A stretch of DNA of 42,607 nucleotides from UBA2266 sp964406945 (GTDB lineage: Bacteria; Planctomycetota; Phycisphaerae; Sedimentisphaerales; Anaerobacaceae). The DNA lies in contig CAYOTO010000027.1 of the NCBI GenBank assembly GCA_964406945.1, positions 1-42,607 on the forward strand, given 5' to 3'. A model generated the notes under the pieces. The model worked only from the letters and a program-made list of their open reading frames with translations. It was not told the DNA's origin and searched no databases. Both the position numbers and the translations under genes were made by a program. Positions 24,990-34,571 of this stretch are shown here, in pieces; the stretch's first letter is position 1; each line of letters begins with the position of its first letter.

Positions 24990-25922
24990 CTAAGCAGTCC
25001 CAGCCAGCAGGAATTGGGCGCGTTCGAGAATTTGCTCTGAAGCTTCCTCGTCGCCGATTTCGAGCCAGTTTACATTTGGGAAGGTTTTGAACCAGGTTCT
25101 CTGGCCCTTGGCGAGGCGGCGGGTGTTCTTCTTTATGAGTTCGACGGCTTCTTCCAGCGTGGTCCTGCCCTGGAGGTGGTCGATAATTTCGGCGTATCCG
25201 ATTGCGCACGCGGCCTGTTGGCTCAGCGGTTTGTCCTCGGCCAGCAGGGATTTGACCTCCTCTACCAGGCCTTTTTCGATCATCCTCTTTGCTCGTGCGT
25301 TGATCCGCATGCTCTCGATTGCGCGCTGTCTTCGCAGGCCTATAATGGTCCAGTCGTGGATCGGCTCCTGTGAGTCGAACTGTGTCTGAAAGGCGGAAAT
25401 GGGTTTGCCCGTCAGTTCGTGCACCTCCAAGGCTCTTATTATGCGTTTGGCGTCGTTCGGGTTTATCCTCCCGGCGGCCTCGGGGTCCACCCGGGCCAAT
25501 TCTTCGTGGAGCTTGGCCAGTCCCTCGGATTCGGCGCGTCGGCGAAGGGCCTGGCGTATCTTCTCGTCGCTGCCGGGTCCTTCGAACAGGCCGTAGAGCA
25601 GTGCCTTTATATAGAGCGCGGTTCCGCCGACGGCTATGACAGTCTTTCGGCGGCCGCGAATGAGGTCAATCGCCGCACTTGCCCCGTCAATGTACGCGGC
25701 CACGTTGAACGACTCGCCTGGTTCGACCACGTCTATCATATGATAGGGAACCAGCTCCCGGGCTTCGGGCGGGGGTTTGGCGGTGCCGATATTCATTCGC
25801 CGGTAGACCTTCATCGAGTCGACGCTGATTATCTCCGCATCGAGTTCGCGGGCCAGGTCGAATGCCAGTCTGGCCTTGCCGGAGGCCGTTACGCCGATTA
25901 TCAGAATCATTCGAGGTTGCAT
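24990..25922 (-). CDS. miaA: tRNA dimethylallyltransferase MiaA
   Basis: Transfers the dimethylallyl group of DMAPP to adenosine 37 of tRNAs reading U-initial codons. 311 residues with IISVDSMKVYRRMNIGTAKP, YHMIDVVEPGESFNVAAY and AVGGTALYIKALLYG. The GTASGK-type P-loop reads GVTASGKA at residues 10-17: the canonical Thr/Ser after Lys is Ala. AGGGA lies before the ATG at 25922; a second ATG 12 bases on also precedes the P-loop. An extension to 25988 is rejected because it carries no conserved residues. DMAPP is supplied by the isoprenoid pathway whose dxs is 2 kb away. Divergent from the prenyl synthase gene. Confidence 0.95.
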   Translation of the reverse strand: MQPRMILIIGVTASGKARLAFDLARELDAEIISVDSMKVYRRMNIGTAKPPPEARELVPYHMIDVVEPGESFNVAAYIDGASAAIDLIRGRRKTVIAVGGTALYIKALLYGLFEGPGSDEKIRQALRRRAESEGLAKLHEELARVDPEAAGRINPNDAKRIIRALEVHELTGKPISAFQTQFDSQEPIHDWTIIGLRRQRAIESMRINARAKRMIEKGLVEEVKSLLAEDKPLSQQAACAIGYAEIIDHLQGRTTLEEAVELIKKNTRRLAKGQRTWFKTFPNVNWLEIGDEEASEQILERAQFLLAGTA

Positions 25923-26011
25923 GATTTCCCTGTTAAAACTTTCGCGAGCGGATATAATACAACTTTCCGCCGGGAACGCAAATACCACGGCTCTCAGGAG
26001 TACTCATCCCG

Positions 26012-26917
26012 ATGCCAGCAACCGAGAAAAACGATGCCGGGTTCAGCGTTTTGCTGAGTCAGAAGGCCGAGTTTATAAACGGTCTGTTGGCCGCGGCGCT
26101 GGAGGAGCAGGCCGACATTGAACCGCTGCTCAAGAAAGCATTGTCTTATACTCTGCTTGCTCCGGGCAAGCGGGTTCGTTCGGCGCTGGCGTTATGGTGC
26201 TGCGAGCTGGTGGCGGGCCAGTGCAACCGTGATGCCGAAGCGGCTGCGGTGGCGATTGAGATGGTGCATACTTACTCGCTGGTGCATGATGATCTGCCCG
26301 CGATGGACGATGATGATTATCGGCGCGGCCAGCCGACTTGCCATAAGGCGTTCGACGAAGCCACGGCCGTGCTGACCGGAGATGCGCTGCTTACGCTGGC
26401 GTTCGAGGTACTGGCAAAACGGGTCGTCGACAGCGGTGCGGCTGTAAAGATGATATCCGAGCTTGCCGAAGCCGCCGGAGGTGCGGGTATGATAGGCGGT
26501 CAGATGGCGGATCTAGACGCCGAGGGAAAGACCGGCACCAAACGCGAGCTTGCCTATATCCACACCAACAAGACAGCCAAGATGTTCCGGTGTGCAGCGG
26601 CGGTGGGGGCTATCGCCGGGCGAGCCGGCCGTGAGCAACTGGAGGCGCTGAAACTCTACGGCATGCGCATCGGGCTGGGCTTTCAAGTGGCCGATGATAT
26701 TCTCGATGTTTGTGCGTCCAGTGAGCAGTTGGGCAAGACCGCGGGCAAAGACGCCAGGGCGGGTAAGATGACCTATCCGGCGGTCGTTGGGATGGAGCAG
26801 TCGAGAGAATCGGCCGAGCGGCTCTGCACAGAAGCGATCGACGCATTGAGCGATTTTGGAGACGGGGCGGCGGTTCTGCGCCAGCTTGCCCGGGCGCTTC
26901 TGGCAAGAACCAGGTAG
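26012..26917 (+). CDS. Polyprenyl diphosphate synthase (farnesyl/geranylgeranyl type)
   Basis: Condenses IPP with allylic diphosphates. The first Asp-rich motif is DDLPAMDDDDYRRG (about 94-107) with the two-residue insertion typical of bacterial type enzymes. The second is DDILD (about 229-233), followed by KTAGKDARAGKMTYP. LAPGKRVRSALA and the FEALAK-like region FEVLAKRV agree with IspA. 301 residues is the usual length. Whether the product is C15 or C20 depends on the chain-length pocket and cannot be read reliably. The ATG at 26012 has AGGAG 14 bases upstream. A TATAAT (25953-25958) lies in the divergent gap with miaA, with only a weak -35. dxs follows after 0.8 kb. Confidence 0.92.
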   Translation: MPATEKNDAGFSVLLSQKAEFINGLLAAALEEQADIEPLLKKALSYTLLAPGKRVRSALALWCCELVAGQCNRDAEAAAVAIEMVHTYSLVHDDLPAMDDDDYRRGQPTCHKAFDEATAVLTGDALLTLAFEVLAKRVVDSGAAVKMISELAEAAGGAGMIGGQMADLDAEGKTGTKRELAYIHTNKTAKMFRCAAAVGAIAGRAGREQLEALKLYGMRIGLGFQVADDILDVCASSEQLGKTAGKDARAGKMTYPAVVGMEQSRESAERLCTEAIDALSDFGDGAAVLRQLARALLARTR

Positions 26918-27725
26918 AAAATTACTAAGGCCGCAAATTTTTTTCATCCACGCCGAAGATCAAAAACACTCCTCGCGGCCGCGGCGAGTCCGGCGACTAA
27001 CAATACTGGTATTTGCGATACATATCCTGCAATGCTCCCATATCCTCCAAATATACGCTGGTGTGAGAACGCGCAGGGTCCGTCAAGCCGACAATACAAC
27101 TCTATTTTGGTTAAGGAAAAAACGCAGACCCTGTCGAACAGAGAGTATGATCAGTTATTTGGGGGATATAGTTATGGCGGTCGGCAAATTACCGATGGGA
27201 ACGATCTATTTGATTCTATTTACCCTGTTTCCAAACGCGATTAGCGAACCTGAAGAATGCAGGCCTGCGCCTGACATTCATACTACTTGCAAGTTGGGTT
27301 GCTGTATGGCCAGAACCATACGGCCTCCGCCTTGAATCGCAGTGCAAGTTGGCGAGTTTTACGTGGTGGAAAAGCGCTGCTGAACAGAACAAAACAAACC
27401 CGGGCCATGAGCTTACGCTTGTGGCCTGCTTACATTTATGCCGGTCGGCGATTTCAATAAATGCGATTTACGGTGCATAAATGAACTTCGGCTATGCCGG
27501 ACGGCTATTGAATGGACGTATACGTGCGATACAGCGGCTGGATTTGGACGGTTTCAAGGGCATAACGCCGGGTGAGGCGGACGCCCATAAATAGCTTTAC
27601 AAAGAACGGGTTCGGCGTTAAGTTGTTGTATCGCAAGAGATTAAGCGTCCAGGCGAAAGCCGCTGTCTGAAATGCCGCGGCGCAGGCAAAACAGGGGTTC
27701 CGACGTATCAGTTAAACCGGTAGCT
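26918..27725 (+). other. 808-base gap between the prenyl synthase gene and dxs
   Basis: No gene of a known family. It contains a small Cys-rich ORF (27147-27335, listed), a near-perfect hairpin (GGCCATGAGC with GCTTGTGGCC, 27403-27426), and a 9-base inverted repeat CATTTATGC/GCATAAATG (27433-27441 and 27475-27483). A 37-codon ORF starting at 27481 has no recognisable content. The stretch is less GC-rich and lower in coding character than its neighbours. It could hold a small RNA, a decayed gene, or regulatory sequence for dxs. Confidence 0.6.
27147..27335 (+). CDS. Possible small Cys-rich exported peptide
   Basis: 62 residues from the ATG at 27147, or 53 from the ATG at 27174, which has GGGGGA 8 bases upstream. 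From the second start it reads MAVGKLPMGT, then a hydrophobic segment (IYLILFTLFPNAIS) compatible with a short signal peptide, then a mature part of about 30 residues with four Cys (EECRP, TTCKLGCC) and the end RTIRPPP. It lies in an otherwise gene-poor gap. No family is recognised, and it could be a chance ORF. Confidence 0.3.
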   Translation: MISYLGDIVMAVGKLPMGTIYLILFTLFPNAISEPEECRPAPDIHTTCKLGCCMARTIRPPP

Positions 27726-29672
27726 ATGAGCACACTACTCGAACAGATCAACAGTCCCGCGGACCTGAAATCGCTCGAGATCAATCAACTTGACAGGCTG
27801 GCCGCGGAAATACGTGAATTCATAATAGAGTCCGTCAGCAACACCGGCGGGCATCTTGCCAGCAATCTCGGGATGGTGGAATTGACGCTGGCAATGCACT
27901 ATGTGTTCGATTTTTCCCAGGACAAGCTGCTGTGGGATGTTGGGCATCAGTGTTACGCCCATAAGATAGTTACTTCCAGGCGGGAGCAGTTCAGGCGGCT
28001 GCGGCAGGCCGACGGCATAAGCGGTTTTCCCAATCCCGACGAGAGCGAATACGATCTTTTCAGGGTGGGTCATGCGGGCACGTCGATTTCGACGGCTATT
28101 GGCATGGCTCTGGGGATGGAACACCGGGGCATAGACGACAAAATCCTGGCCGTGGTGGGTGATGCCAGTATCGTAAACGGCACCAACTTCGAGGCGCTCA
28201 ATAATCTCGGACTCGTCAAGCGCCAGATGCTGATCGTGCTGAATGATAACTCGATGGCGATTGATGCGACGGTAGGCGCTCTTGCCAAGTACTTCTCGCG
28301 AATGCGGCTCAGCCGTACATACGAAGACGTACGCAAAACCACGAGCAATCTGCTTCAGCATCTGCCGCTTATCGGCCGCAGCGCCGACGGGGCGATCGAG
28401 AGTATAAAGAAGGGCATTCGAATGGCTCTGCCCGAGAGCCGCATGTTCGAAAGCCTGAACATCCCGTATTTCGGGCCTGTGGACGGACACGATATAGAGT
28501 CGCTTATCAGGCTGTTCCGGGCGATGTCGCATGTGAACCACCCGGCGATATTCCACGTTCATACGAAGAAGGGCAAAGGTTTCCATCCCGCGGGCAAGAA
28601 GCCCAGTCAGTTTCATTCGACCGGGCCTTTCAAAATCAACGGCCACAGCGTGGAAGCGAAGACGCAGAAGAAGCATCAGACATTCACCGATGTTTTCGGG
28701 GCCGGTCTTGCCGAGCTGGGCGCGGCCGATGCGAGGATTGTTGCGATTACGTCGGCCATGTGCGACGGCACGGGGCTGATGGAATTTCGCAAGCGGTTTC
28801 CGGACAGATTCTACGACGTAGGAATAGCCGAAGGAGCGGCGGTCGATATCGCGGCGGGAATGGCCAGAGCCGGGCTGCGACCGGTGGTCTGCATATATTC
28901 GACGTTTCTGCAGCGGAGTTTCGATCACATATTCCAAGAAGTCGCTCTGCAGAATCTGCCGGTAGTGTTCTGCGTGGACAGAGCCGGTTTTGTGGGCCCG
29001 GACGGTCCGACGCATCACGGCTTAATGGATATCGGTTATCTTCGCATGATGCCGAACATGGTTCTGACCGCACCGGCCGATGAGGGGGAGATGAAGCTGG
29101 CGCTTCAGTTTGCGCTGGAAAGCGACGCTCCGGTAGTTGTTCGCTATCCCAAGGATGCGGTCCCGGCTCAGGCGAATGTCCGCAGCGCATGCGGCAAGGA
29201 GTTCAAGCTGGGCAAGTCGGTAGTAGCAAGGCGGACGAAAGAGCCTGATATCACCATAGTCAGCTACGGCTGCCTTTTGGAGGAATCGATTGAGGGTGCC
29301 AAGCTGCTGAGCAAGAAGGGCATTTCGGCCGATGTGATTAACGCCCGTTTTGCCGCGCCTATAGACGATACTATTCTGGATATCGTTGCAGCGGGCGGTC
29401 CTGTCTTGACGGTTGAAGATCATTTCACGGCCTGTGGATTCGGTTCGGCAGTGCTCGAAGCGGCGGTTGCCAGGTGCGGCCGGACGCGCCAGGATGCAGG
29501 AGGCCAGAGCACCGAGGGGCTAACTCAACTCAATTCGATACATCTTTCGGGCGTGGGGCGCAGGTTTATAGGACGCGACTTGCGCGGTAAACAGCTTATG
29601 GAATCAGGCCTGAATGCCGATGAAATAGCAAAGGCAGCGAGGGATATGCTGATTTGCTTGCAACGGAAATAA
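27726..29672 (+). CDS. dxs: 1-deoxy-D-xylulose-5-phosphate synthase (Dxs), divergent active site
   Basis: Makes DXP from pyruvate and glyceraldehyde-3-phosphate for the MEP isoprenoid pathway and for pyridoxal phosphate. 648 residues from the ATG at 27726, where the conserved SPADLKSL begins; an extension to 27672 is unlikely. TGGHLASNLG (His43) and WDVGHQ (His74) are conserved. The ThDP motif reads GDAS at 145-148 (usual GDGA), ending in LNDN. The C-terminal motif that is normally AEQHAV reads AEGAAV, with Glu369 kept. Later YSTFLQRSFD, DRAGFVGPDGPTHHG and TPIE-like elements are normal. nadK follows 4 bases downstream. Confidence 0.9.
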   Translation: MSTLLEQINSPADLKSLEINQLDRLAAEIREFIIESVSNTGGHLASNLGMVELTLAMHYVFDFSQDKLLWDVGHQCYAHKIVTSRREQFRRLRQADGISGFPNPDESEYDLFRVGHAGTSISTAIGMALGMEHRGIDDKILAVVGDASIVNGTNFEALNNLGLVKRQMLIVLNDNSMAIDATVGALAKYFSRMRLSRTYEDVRKTTSNLLQHLPLIGRSADGAIESIKKGIRMALPESRMFESLNIPYFGPVDGHDIESLIRLFRAMSHVNHPAIFHVHTKKGKGFHPAGKKPSQFHSTGPFKINGHSVEAKTQKKHQTFTDVFGAGLAELGAADARIVAITSAMCDGTGLMEFRKRFPDRFYDVGIAEGAAVDIAAGMARAGLRPVVCIYSTFLQRSFDHIFQEVALQNLPVVFCVDRAGFVGPDGPTHHGLMDIGYLRMMPNMVLTAPADEGEMKLALQFALESDAPVVVRYPKDAVPAQANVRSACGKEFKLGKSVVARRTKEPDITIVSYGCLLEESIEGAKLLSKKGISADVINARFAAPIDDTILDIVAAGGPVLTVEDHFTACGFGSAVLEAAVARCGRTRQDAGGQSTEGLTQLNSIHLSGVGRRFIGRDLRGKQLMESGLNADEIAKAARDMLICLQRK

Positions 29673-29676
29673 TGCT

Positions 29677-30552
29677 ATGCCTGAGGCTAATTCTCTGCCG
29701 AAAATAGTGATTTTCGGCGATCCATCGAAAGGTCCGGTTGCGGAGGCAACACAGGTTTTTGCCGATTTCGTGCGCGACAAGGCCCAGATACTGTCCAATT
29801 GCGACATAGGTCAGTGCGGTGCGAAGCTGCTGGAGGACTGCCGGTTCGCGGTGATATTCGGGGGCGACGGGAGCATTTTATCGGCCGCCAGGCACCTCAG
29901 CAAATCCGGAGTGCCCGTTGTTGGGGTTAATATGGGCAAGTTGGGGTATCTGGCTGAATTCAGCGTGCGTGAAATAGAGGCCTTTTTTGATGATATAGCC
30001 TCCGGAAAAGCGCCGATAGAGAAGAGAATGATGCTCTCATGCCGCGTTTTTCGCGGTAAAGAAGAGCGTTTTCACTCGGTCGCGGTGAACGACGTGGTAA
30101 TCACGGCGGGTCCGCCATTCCGCACTATTGAGCTGGAAATGGCGGTCAGAGACCGGCCGGTGGGCGGTTTCGTGGGCGATGGTCTGATAATCTCGACTCC
30201 GACCGGTTCCACGGCCTATAACCTTTCAGCGGGTGGGCCGATTGTAGCCGGTTCTCTCGAGGCGATGGTTATGACTGCGATTTGCCCGCATACGTTGAGT
30301 TTCCGCCCTCTGGTGATTGATACCCGCCATCCCATAGAGGTTCGCGGCGTCCGCTTAAATGACGGTACGACGCTGTCGATAGACGGCCAGGTGCAGGTGA
30401 AGCTCACTATAGACGATGTGGTCGTTGTGGAGCGAAGTCCGGGCGACTTTTTGATTGTGAACAATCCGCTTCGCAGCCCGTGGGATACGCTTGCGGTAAA
30501 GCTCAACTGGGCCAGAAAGCCCACGTACAAGACGGACGATTCTTCGTCCTGA
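29677..30552 (+). CDS. nadK: NAD kinase
   Basis: Phosphorylates NAD to NADP with ATP. 291 residues. The signature GGDGS at about 66-70 (usual GGDGT) is followed by VGVNMGKLGYLAEF. AVNDVVI and the diagnostic DGLIISTPTGSTAYNLSAGGPI follow, then PHTLSFRPLVI. Only four bases separate the dxs stop and this ATG, so they form an operon. NADPH is the reductant for later MEP-pathway steps, a reasonable functional pairing. The C-terminal tail after WARKPTYK is short and polar. Confidence 0.94.
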   Translation: MPEANSLPKIVIFGDPSKGPVAEATQVFADFVRDKAQILSNCDIGQCGAKLLEDCRFAVIFGGDGSILSAARHLSKSGVPVVGVNMGKLGYLAEFSVREIEAFFDDIASGKAPIEKRMMLSCRVFRGKEERFHSVAVNDVVITAGPPFRTIELEMAVRDRPVGGFVGDGLIISTPTGSTAYNLSAGGPIVAGSLEAMVMTAICPHTLSFRPLVIDTRHPIEVRGVRLNDGTTLSIDGQVQVKLTIDDVVVVERSPGDFLIVNNPLRSPWDTLAVKLNWARKPTYKTDDSSS

Positions 30553-30675
30553 AGGGCCTGCGAACACGGTTCAGGACTTCGGTCGCGCTGAACACAGCGG
30601 CTCTGGCAGGTGTATGCTTAATTAGCTTCCGGCATACGGGCGGTATTTGCATGTTCAAGATGGGAGGTGCGAATC

Positions 30676-32400
30676 ATGGACATACAGGTTTCTAGAACAT
30701 TTATGAGGATTTTCAGACCCACAGCGGTTGTCTGTGTGATTGTGGTGGCGCTGTCGCATGCGGGTTTGGCGGCAAAACGCAGCCATCGCAATCCGATTGG
30801 TTCGTCCACGGTTCCGCCAAGCGCCTACGAACAAGGCTCATTCAAAAGCCCGAATCCCATGGGCGACAACGGCAATTCAATCATTACCGGCAACGTCCGA
30901 GGCGGCAAGGAGTTCAGGGCGGACGTACCCTACGGAAGCACAAGAGATTTTCGAGGTACGCTTGGTTCGACGACTCTGGATTCGTTTCGCAGATCATCGG
31001 CGGGTTCGGAGAGCTTCGGACTGCAGAACAGGAACACTTTTTTCGGCGATTATTATCGGCGGTTCTACTCCGAAACCGGCAGTGTGGCCGGCCAGGAGGT
31101 CGGCAGGCCGGGCGTGTTCAAGCCGTATTCGGGACCGATCGTGAACCGGGCGCCGGATGCTTTTGGTCTGCAGGATCTGGAAAGCCCGACCATTGAAACC
31201 GACGTATCGGCGATGCGCCTGGGTCCGCTTCAACGCTCTCCGGAGCAACTGGAGAAGCTCATAAATGAAGAACTGGGCGGCCGCGCCGAGGCGCGGGGTC
31301 TGGGACGCGAACTCTATCAGCAGCAGTTGACTCGCCTCAGGCACGAAATCGAACAGTTTCGCGATGAAGCGACCACAGCCGACAAGACGAGCGATAAAGG
31401 TCTGATGAAGGACGATTATCTCGAACCTGACAAGGTCGGACCTGTCGATCCGGAGGCTAAGCCTCTTGACGGCGCGAGCCTGGGCGAGTTGCGGTCGGTT
31501 CTGCAGAAACTGCAGTCCGAAACCGAGAGCAGCGAACAGTACGACGACGATGAAGTTTCGCCGGCGGAGCGTTCGACCGAGAAGCTCGAAAAGCCTGGCA
31601 GGATATTGAAACTGGAAGAACTGTTTACCAGGATTCGCAAGCTCGAGCAGCAGATGGCCGCCGAGAAGGCCGCGGGGACCGGCGAAGAAGCGGACGCTGC
31701 GCCGAAGTCCCTGTCGCAGAAATACCTGGATATACCCGAGAACTACAGCAACGCCCCCAAGAATTACCTGAACAGGGCGTATGATCTGGAGAATGTCAAA
31801 GAGCAGACGGACGAGCAGCGTGATGATCGGCAGGCCGGATCCGAATCAACCAGCAAGAAGATAAACGATCTGTCGGATGCGGAGATTGCAAACAGGGCCC
31901 AGGCGATTCTAGGCCATAAAAGCGTAGAGGACCACTCCCGGGCCAAGTACCGACAGTACATGAGCGCCGGTGAGACTTATATCAGGGCCGGCAGATATTA
32001 TCGGGCAGCCGATGCTTACGGACTGGCGCTGGTATACAAAGAAGACGATCCGCTGGCCAACGCAGGCAAGAGCCACGCGCTTTTTGGGGCCGGTTCGTAC
32101 GTTACAAGCGCTCTTTTCCTGAGTCGCGCCCTGGAGGACTTTCCCGCTTATCTGCAGCACGAGGTCGATCTTGCCGGATTGCTCGGGGCGGATATGATTA
32201 ACAAGAGGGTCCGCGAAATCAAAGAGAGGCTGAGCCTTGTCGAATCGGCGGAACTCGAGTATGTTCTGGCGTACGTATACTACAGGACGGGCGACATGAA
32301 GAGCGCCGGGGCGTACATGGATGCGGCTTACGAAGAGCTTGCGATGAACGAGGGTGTCAAAGCACTCAAGGCGGCGATCGAAGGAGCCGTTGCCAAATAG
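30676..32400 (+). CDS. Exported tetratricopeptide repeat protein
   Basis: 574 residues from the ATG at 30676, which has GGGAGG 9 bases upstream; a GTG at 30667 would overlap that site. Residues 1-32 are a signal peptide ending GLA-AK. A long polar, Gly/Ser/Asn-rich region (35-150) follows. Charged helical segments with coiled-coil character come next (about 185-300, LEKLINEELGG to LFTRIRKLEQQ). TPR-like repeats occupy the end (YMSAGETYIRAGRYYRAADAYGLALVYK, then further pairs to about 570). The export and repeats suggest an outer-cell scaffold role. 123 bases after nadK and 45 bases before the helicase start; operon membership is plausible. No function is assigned. Confidence 0.65.
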   Translation: MDIQVSRTFMRIFRPTAVVCVIVVALSHAGLAAKRSHRNPIGSSTVPPSAYEQGSFKSPNPMGDNGNSIITGNVRGGKEFRADVPYGSTRDFRGTLGSTTLDSFRRSSAGSESFGLQNRNTFFGDYYRRFYSETGSVAGQEVGRPGVFKPYSGPIVNRAPDAFGLQDLESPTIETDVSAMRLGPLQRSPEQLEKLINEELGGRAEARGLGRELYQQQLTRLRHEIEQFRDEATTADKTSDKGLMKDDYLEPDKVGPVDPEAKPLDGASLGELRSVLQKLQSETESSEQYDDDEVSPAERSTEKLEKPGRILKLEELFTRIRKLEQQMAAEKAAGTGEEADAAPKSLSQKYLDIPENYSNAPKNYLNRAYDLENVKEQTDEQRDDRQAGSESTSKKINDLSDAEIANRAQAILGHKSVEDHSRAKYRQYMSAGETYIRAGRYYRAADAYGLALVYKEDDPLANAGKSHALFGAGSYVTSALFLSRALEDFPAYLQHEVDLAGLLGADMINKRVREIKERLSLVESAELEYVLAYVYYRTGDMKSAGAYMDAAYEELAMNEGVKALKAAIEGAVAK

Positions 32401-32445
32401 TAGAGATTGCTCAGGCGTTTCACACATTATGGCGAGGAGGCCGGT

Positions 32446-34524
32446 TTGATTGCTCCAACGTCAGGGATGGATCCGGAGTACATAAGGAGCGTGTTGTGCG
32501 AGGGAGGGGTAATCGCCCGAAAGCTGGCTTTGTTCGAGCATAGGGCCGAGCAGGTTGAGATGGCCTGTGCGGTTGCCGCCGGTTTTGGTGGGGGCGGTCA
32601 CTTGGCGGTCGAGGCCGGTACGGGGGTCGGCAAGAGTTTTGCATATCTGGTTCCGGCAATCGATGCAGCGCGTCGCGGGCTGGGAAAAGTTCTCATCAGC
32701 ACCTACACGATTACGCTGCAGGAGCAGTTGATCAACAAGGACATACCTTTTCTGGCCGAGAGCATGGGCGGCGAATTCAGCGCGGTTCTGGCCAAGGGCA
32801 GGGGCAATTATCTTTGCAGGCGGCGTCTGAGCTACGCGCTTCGCCGTCAGAAGGGTTTGTTCGACGAGAGAGCCGATCAGCTCGAACAGATAAGGGACTG
32901 GGCCGGCGAAACCGAAGACGGCTCACTGAGCGATCTGTCGTTTATCCCCCGCAAGACGGTCTGGGACGCAGTCAAAAGCGAACACGGCAACTGCAGGGGC
33001 AGAAAGTGTCCTCATTACGGCGATTGCTTTTACTGGCGGGCCAGGCGATTCCTCGAAGGCGCGGACATAATCGTCGCCAATCACGCACTTATGTTCAACG
33101 ATCTTGTCCTGAAAGAGCAGAGTGTGTCGCTGCTGCCGGACTACAACTACGTTGTCGTCGACGAGGCCCACAATCTCGAACACGTCGCCGAGAACCAGTT
33201 CGGGATTGATATCAGCAATTACCGCGTGCGGTTCACCCTGGACGGGCTGTACAACCCGCGAAGCCGCAAGGGACTGCTGGCCTATCGCAGGTCTGATCCG
33301 CCGGCCGTGCGGGCAATAGAGATGATCGCGGAAATTAGTGAGCAGGCCAGGCGATTCTTCGCGGACGTAGTTCAGTGGTACAGATACAACCGCGCCGCCA
33401 CAAAGGGCCGGTGTCACCGCGATTTCGTGGAAGATACCATAAGCGGGCATTTGAAGCGACTAAGATCGCACCTTTCTAAAATGGCCAAAGAGTGCGAGGA
33501 TTCCGACGAGAAGTACGAATTGCTGCGTTACGTCGACAGATGTGCCTCTCTGCACGAGGACCTTGCGAGTTTTATGAAGCAGGAGCGGGACGATTACGTG
33601 TACTGGGTCGAGGGGGCCGAAAGTGCGGGCGCCGCATCCGCGGTATGGGGCGGCATGAGCCGCGCTGTCTATCTGAAGAGCGCGCCGATAAACGTTGGGC
33701 CGGACATAAAGAGGAGCCTGTTCGATATGTACGAGTCGGTGGTGCTTACCAGCGCCACTTTGAGCAGCGGGCCGGCCGAGGCGCATATCGATAAACGCGG
33801 TTTCGAGTTTTTCGCGAGCCGAATCGGTCTGGGCGATTACGAATCGCTGAAGCTCGGCTCTCCGTACGACTACGCCAATCAGGTGACTATCTACATAGAA
33901 AAGGATCTGCCCAATCCCAATGCCCCGGATTTCATTCAGACCGCGGCCGAGGCGGTAAAAAAATATCTTCGCCGAACCGGCGGGCGGGCGTTCGTGCTTT
34001 TTACCAGTTATCGCATGCTCGACGACATGGCCGAGGAACTGGAGGACTGGTTTTTCGAACAGGATATCGAGCTGCTGCGCCAGGGCGGCGGGATGCACAG
34101 AACGGCGCTGCTGGATCGGTTCAAGGGCGGGGGCAGGTATTGTCTTTTCGGTACGGACAGTTTCTGGCAGGGAGTGGATGTGCCGGGCGTGGCGCTGAGC
34201 AATGTCATAATTATGCGGCTGCCGTTTGCCGTGCCGGACAGGCCTCTGCTGGCGGGGCGGCTCGATCAGATCCGGCAGGGCGGCGGCAATCCGTTTTTCG
34301 ACTATCAGCTTCCGTCGGCGATTATCAAATTCAAGCAGGGTTTCGGGCGTCTGATTCGCAGCAAGACCGACAGCGGCATAGTTGTCGTTCTCGATTCGAG
34401 GATAATCCACAAGCGCTACGGCCAGCAGTTTCTAACGGCCATTCCGCAATGCCGACTTAAGACGGTGAGCCTGGGCGAGTCGATAACGGATGATGAGCCA
34501 GGCAAACCGCAGAGCGGCTCATAA
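32446..34524 (+). CDS. DinG-family ATP-dependent DNA helicase
   Basis: Superfamily 2 iron-sulfur helicase, 5'-3' type. The start is taken as TTG at 32446, because GGCGAGGAGG lies 5 bases upstream; an ATG at 32467 is the alternative. Walker A is EAGTGVGKS. The Fe-S cluster cysteines are NYLC, NCRGRKC and YGDC. Walker B is VVDEAHN. SATLSSG, GTDSFWQGVDVPG and QGFGRLIRS complete the helicase motifs. 692 residues is within the DinG/YoaA range. Likely role: unwinding of R-loops or D-loops in repair and replication conflict. It converges on dnaA, with a long hairpin between. Confidence 0.93.
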   Translation: MIAPTSGMDPEYIRSVLCEGGVIARKLALFEHRAEQVEMACAVAAGFGGGGHLAVEAGTGVGKSFAYLVPAIDAARRGLGKVLISTYTITLQEQLINKDIPFLAESMGGEFSAVLAKGRGNYLCRRRLSYALRRQKGLFDERADQLEQIRDWAGETEDGSLSDLSFIPRKTVWDAVKSEHGNCRGRKCPHYGDCFYWRARRFLEGADIIVANHALMFNDLVLKEQSVSLLPDYNYVVVDEAHNLEHVAENQFGIDISNYRVRFTLDGLYNPRSRKGLLAYRRSDPPAVRAIEMIAEISEQARRFFADVVQWYRYNRAATKGRCHRDFVEDTISGHLKRLRSHLSKMAKECEDSDEKYELLRYVDRCASLHEDLASFMKQERDDYVYWVEGAESAGAASAVWGGMSRAVYLKSAPINVGPDIKRSLFDMYESVVLTSATLSSGPAEAHIDKRGFEFFASRIGLGDYESLKLGSPYDYANQVTIYIEKDLPNPNAPDFIQTAAEAVKKYLRRTGGRAFVLFTSYRMLDDMAEELEDWFFEQDIELLRQGGGMHRTALLDRFKGGGRYCLFGTDSFWQGVDVPGVALSNVIIMRLPFAVPDRPLLAGRLDQIRQGGGNPFFDYQLPSAIIKFKQGFGRLIRSKTDSGIVVVLDSRIIHKRYGQQFLTAIPQCRLKTVSLGESITDDEPGKPQSGS

Positions 34525-34571
34525 ATATGGCTCTTCCACGGAATTTGTGGGTCCGAATTCAGCCAAATTGA

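Noticed and set aside
25370..25390. Possible tRNA T-loop (GTTCGACTC-like on the minus strand)
   Set aside because: It lies inside miaA coding sequence with no acceptor or anticodon arms around it.
27735..29018. 427-codon open frame on the minus strand
   Set aside because: Antisense to dxs.
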